From the NCBI GenBank assembly GCA_027943245.1, contig JANDJZ010000318.1, positions 1 through 10,084 of the forward strand: a stretch of 10,084 bases of DNA, written 5' to 3'. The stretch is from Acanthamoeba sp. SK_2022b (taxonomy: Eukaryota > Discosea > Longamoebia > Acanthamoebidae). A program made the position numbers and the translations under genes. The notes beneath the pieces were generated by a model, which had not been told where the DNA came from, searched no databases, and saw only the letters and a program-made list of their open reading frames with translations. Positions 7,512 through 10,084 of this stretch are shown piece after piece; within the stretch, counting starts at the first letter, position 1, and each line of letters opens with the position of its first letter.

Positions 7512-7519
7512 TGACGTCA
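7512..7519. promoter_or_regulatory. Perfect CRE/ATF-type palindrome TGACGTCA
   Basis: The eight-base palindrome is the consensus of CREB/ATF bZIP factors. It lies 116 bases upstream of the GPCR start codon and 132 bases upstream of the LRR-BTB start, followed 13 bases later by an inverted CCAAT box. Whether a matching bZIP factor uses it is not known. Confidence 0.5.
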
Positions 7520-7554
7520 CACGCAAACGGTAATTGGCCACGATAATCAAAGAT

Positions 7555-7593
7555 AAAAAACAAAACAAAACAAAACAAAAAAAAAAAAAAAAA
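7555..7593. repeat. AAAAC repeats followed by A17
   Basis: Four AAAAC units run into 17 consecutive A residues (7577-7593). It lies 42 bases before the GPCR start codon on the plus strand. It is either a nucleosome-excluding promoter element or part of the 5' UTR; a retroposon poly(A) tail is possible but I see no retroposon body or target-site duplication. Confidence 0.85.
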
Positions 7594-7634
7594 CGAACCA
7601 CGACGCAAAAGAAAGACGAGTACGGGAGGAGCTG

Positions 7635-9440
7635 ATGGGGTTCAGCGAAGACGAGACGTTCATCCTCATGGTGGGCACGGGGGTGTGCGGCGGCCTTTCC
7701 ATCTTGGGTTCGCTGTTCATCATCTCCTCGGCCCTCCTCTTTCGCAAGCTGGACCTGCAGTATTGGCGTTTCGTGGTCGGCCTGACCCTCGTCGACCTCC
7801 TCCTCGGCATATGCATGGTTCGTGGACCACGATGGCCATTTCACTTTTTTATATTTATTTTTTATTTATATTTATTTTACCCACATCAACCGCGCAATGG
7901 CTTATTAAAAATTGTCACTTCCCTTTTCCCACGATCGTGGCGCAGGCGAGCGGGGCGTTGGCGTGGCTGGCCGGCTGGACGTTCACGGGCGCCCTGTGCT
8001 ACATGCAAGGTTCGTTGCACGCCCCACCTCTGGGCTGTGGTGCTGCTACTCTTCAGAACAGCCCTTCACCGTGAAGCTTGCCCGTGAACTTGAATTCGGC
8101 AGGTTGGACGATCACGTTCGGAGGGCAGTCGTCCAACATGTACATTCTCATCATCTCCATCCTCATCTACTCGGCCACCGTCCGAGGACAGGAAATGAGC
8201 GTCCCCGTCGAAATCGCTCTCCACGTAGGAACCCTGCATGCAGCTGCCTCTCCTCTGCACCTGTTTCCGTCGCGTGTGCTCGAAGCCTCCTCCCTCTCAC
8301 CCTCCTCCCTCTCCTCCCTACTCTTAGATCACGGCGTGGGTCTGGGGCGCGATGTTCGCCGTCTTTCCCTTCGTCGGTCTGGACGACTTCAGATACGTGC
8401 CCGCCGGTGCGTCCTTCCTCGCCCGCTGGTCGTCGCTTATTCTCTCCCTCTTTCCTTTTCTTTTCATTCAACGCGCTTCGGTGGTCGTTCTGTTGGTTGC
8501 TCCTCTCTCTCCTGTCAACCCGGCTCGTTTGTAACGAAGTCCATCTATTCCTGAACTCAGGCGGTTGGTGTTGGCTGGCGGACGAGCCAAAGTACGCCCG
8601 GTTCGTGTTGCTCTACATTGGGTGCGTTCCTTTCCCCGACCACATCTGTTCTAGGGCTCTTCGCTCAACCTCACGCTCGGATGCTCGAATGTTGTTGCGC
8701 AGATCGTGGGTGATCATCGGCATCATCATCTTGATCTACCTCCGAGTGTGGATCTTCATCCGAAAACAGGACGCCCACATCACCAAAAAGAAGGGGCTGT
8801 TGCACTCCACGGGTATTTCGTCTGCAGCGCATGCGTGGCGCTGTCCAAATGTAGCTGGCGCCAATTATTACTTCTTTTTTCCCCTTTTTTCTTCTTGTGA
8901 AAATGAAATTTAACATCCAATTAATTAAACAGTGACGGGCACTGAATCGGCCGAGGAGATACAAAGGAAGAAGACCACCCGAGCCCTCTTCATCTATCCC
9001 ATCGCGTCGATCGTCTTGTGGATTCTTCCCTCGATCAGCCGAGTCTACGAGATTTGGCTGCCGCCCATCTTCGTCCTCGTCGCCTGTCGCGTACGCCCCT
9101 CGCTTTCCGCAGGCCCCACCGAGCCGCAGCGGCGAGCTGACCCCGTCCTCCCTCCACGCACTCCCGTAGTCGTGGTCGTATCCGCTGCAGGGAGCGATCG
9201 ACGCGTTCGTCTACGGCCTGACCTCTGGCGTGACCAAGGTTCATTGTGTTATTCGTAATGGGGCAGAGACCTGCCGCGAAGGCAGCCCACTGCTGACACC
9301 TTACAAACAACATGGCACAGGACATTCAAATGTGGTGGCGAGGGGAGCGGCCGTATCGACTGGTCAACGCCGACGACGGCAGCTCCTCAATCAACGGCCC
9401 CTCTCTGAACGTGCCACAGCGATCCTTCCACGAGACCTGA
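7635..9440 (+). CDS. Seven-transmembrane receptor, cAMP-receptor-like (CAR/CRL) GPCR, complete
   Basis: Exons: 7635-7817, 7946-8009, 8103-8224, 8328-8406, 8561-8621, 8703-8812, 8933-9090, 9170-9238 and 9321-9440, in phase throughout, encoding 321 residues. The N-terminus is only about eight residues, with no signal peptide. TM1 about 9-36; TM2 44-72; TM3 85-110; TM4 124-141; TM5 161-189; TM6 224-246; TM7 251-280. Cys79 (GALCYMQGW, start of TM3) and Cys153 (GGWCWL, second outer loop) are placed for the usual GPCR disulfide. FRKLDLQYWRFVVGLTLVDL, GWCWL and the TM7 segment WSYPLQGAIDAFVYG fit the Dictyostelium cAMP-receptor family. The third inner loop is Lys-rich (ITKKKGLL), and the Ser-containing tail of about 40 residues could be phosphorylated. 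The ligand cannot be read from the sequence; cAMP is not implied. Likely plasma-membrane, G-protein coupled. The start is the first ATG of the open frame. Confidence 0.87.
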
Positions 9441-9671
9441 AGCACACCAACAACGGATGGCTGGATCACAATTTTGAAAGCGAGTGAGTGATCGCAGAGT
9501 GAGGGTGAGAGCGTCTTGATCACAAACAAACATGAACACTATTTAATGCTCTGTCTTTCATCAGGTCTCACAATGCGAACAACTGTTGACCTCCCCCTTC
9601 CAAAGGGGGCGCATTGGCTGTTTGAGTGGTTGGTGCTTTCTACAGGTATCAATGGGTGGTGTGCGCCATCC
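9441..9671. other. Convergent intergenic spacer
   Basis: 231 bases between the stop codon of the GPCR gene and the stop codon of the opposing formin gene. It must hold both 3' ends. I see no AATAAA on either strand. The only clear structure is the hairpin at 9593-9609. Confidence 0.7.
9593..9609. terminator. GC hairpin between convergent genes
   Basis: CCCCCTT and AAGGGGG form a perfect 7-bp stem with a 3-base loop (CCA). Being symmetric, it can form in transcripts from either strand, about 150 bases after the GPCR stop and about 60 bases after the formin stop. It might mark or stabilise mRNA 3' ends; a role is inference only, and no U tract follows. Confidence 0.35.
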
Positions 9672-10084
9672 TCACTTGCCCTTGCCCTCGAGGAAAGCGG
9701 CAGGCAGCTTGAGCGAGTGGAACTGATGCGCAAAGTGGTGCAGGCACGAGAAAAACTGCTGCGGCGGGGCCTTGTCGGCGTCCTGTGTGCCCAAAGGCGA
9801 GAGAGGAGAGGTAAGTCGTAGGCAACGGACAGTTGACTGCGCCACGCGGCCAAGCGAAGGTGTACCTCGCCATAGAAGCGGGCCAGTTCGTTCCACTTGG
9901 TCAGTACAGAGTCGACCTGAGACGCCAGACGCTCAAACTGCAGCTTGGCATCCTCGAAGAAGGCCTGCGCGATTTGTACTTGGTCAGCTGACAGCGACGC
10001 TTGAAGCCAAACCACCAAAACCAGGGCGCAACGTTACCCCCATGAGCTCGCAGTAGTGGTCCTCCTGGGCCGGTGGCTGCTGGC
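9672..10084 (-). CDS. Formin, C-terminal end of the FH2 domain (5' part outside window)
   Basis: Exons on the minus strand: 10084-10038, 9964-9866 and 9782-9672, ending in TGA. The fragment has 84 residues: QQPPAQEDHYCELMG, then AFFEDAKLQFERLASQV, VLTKWNELARFYGE, then DADKAPPQQFFSCLHHFAHQ and FHSLKLPAAFLEGKGK. The order 'f....a...f..L', 'larfyGE', 'pp.qFF..l..F...f' is the end of formin FH2 domains, which nucleate and cap growing actin filament barbed ends. All junctions are phase 0, with donors GTAACG and GTACAC. The protein stops right after FH2 with a Lys/Gly tail and shows no basic DAD segment. Only the end is visible, so the identity rests on this short stretch. Confidence 0.75.

Larger units (their letters stand above)
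7381..7634. promoter_or_regulatory. Divergent promoter region shared by the LRR-BTB and GPCR genes
   Basis: These 254 bases separate two start codons pointing away from each other. Visible elements are a perfect TGACGTCA palindrome (7512-7519), an ATTGG, i.e. an inverted CCAAT box, at 7533-7537, an A/C-rich tract from about 7555 ending in 17 A (7577-7593), and TTAAAAAGG near 7453. The A tract probably lies in or near the 5' UTR of the GPCR gene and would disfavour nucleosomes. Transcription start sites cannot be placed from sequence alone. Confidence 0.6.

Noticed and set aside
7555..7593. A-rich tract as the tail of a retroposed element
   Set aside because: No element body, target-site duplication or coding trace is next to it; a promoter or 5' UTR tract is simpler.
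7912..8913. A 333-residue open frame on the plus strand
   Set aside because: It runs across five receptor introns, mostly out of frame with the receptor exons, and shows Arg/Pro/Ser-rich nonsense instead of membrane segments.
1..10084. Bacterial operon, CRISPR array, insertion sequence, tRNA or rRNA genes
   Set aside because: Reading both strands shows intron-split eukaryotic genes only; no direct-repeat array, transposase, cloverleaf or rRNA motif was recognised.

Overview
The window looks like nuclear DNA of an intron-rich, moderately GC-rich amoebozoan; an Acanthamoeba-like organism is the best guess. The support is indirect. Genes are compact and split by many short GT-AG introns (about 60-230 bases), exons favour G/C in third positions, introns and spacers are AT-rich or simple-sequence, and the protein families (a slime-mould cAMP-receptor-like GPCR, a formin, and DIL, NT-C2, LRR and BTB proteins) fit Amoebozoa. 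I see no prokaryotic operon, Shine-Dalgarno sites, CRISPR, insertion sequence, rRNA or tRNA.

Four protein genes could be assembled exon by exon; each accepted junction keeps the reading frame. (1) Minus strand, 3320 down past base 1: a protein with an N-terminal NT-C2 domain, an acidic linker, a coiled coil and a dilute (DIL) domain like a myosin V tail, with no motor. It has 12 exons in the window and its 3' end is outside. (2) Minus strand, 7380 to 3480: a complete 17-exon gene for a 789-residue protein with a possible RWD-like N-terminal module, a Lys/Ala/Pro linker, seven 23-residue leucine-rich repeats, two tandem BTB/POZ domains and a BACK-like tail. This suggests a Cullin-3 substrate adaptor. 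(3) Plus strand, 7635 to 9440: a complete 9-exon gene for a 321-residue seven-transmembrane receptor of the cAMP-receptor-like type. (4) Minus strand, 10084 to 9672: the last three exons of a formin (end of the FH2 domain).

Genes 1 and 2 lie head-to-tail with 159 bases between them. Genes 2 and 3 are divergent and share a 254-base promoter region with a perfect TGACGTCA palindrome, an inverted CCAAT box and a long A-rich tract. Genes 3 and 4 converge on a 231-base spacer with a small GC hairpin. The predicted products (membrane/cargo tether, ubiquitin-ligase adaptor, chemoattractant-type receptor, actin nucleator) would fit signalling to the cortex, but eukaryotic neighbours need not be functionally linked.

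The most notable non-coding signals are a 20-of-21 inverted repeat whose arms flank the first splice donor of gene 1, a (TG)35 tract that makes up more than half of an intron of gene 2, two consecutive stop-free introns of 3n length in gene 1, and a splice-donor preference for GTAC rather than GTAA.
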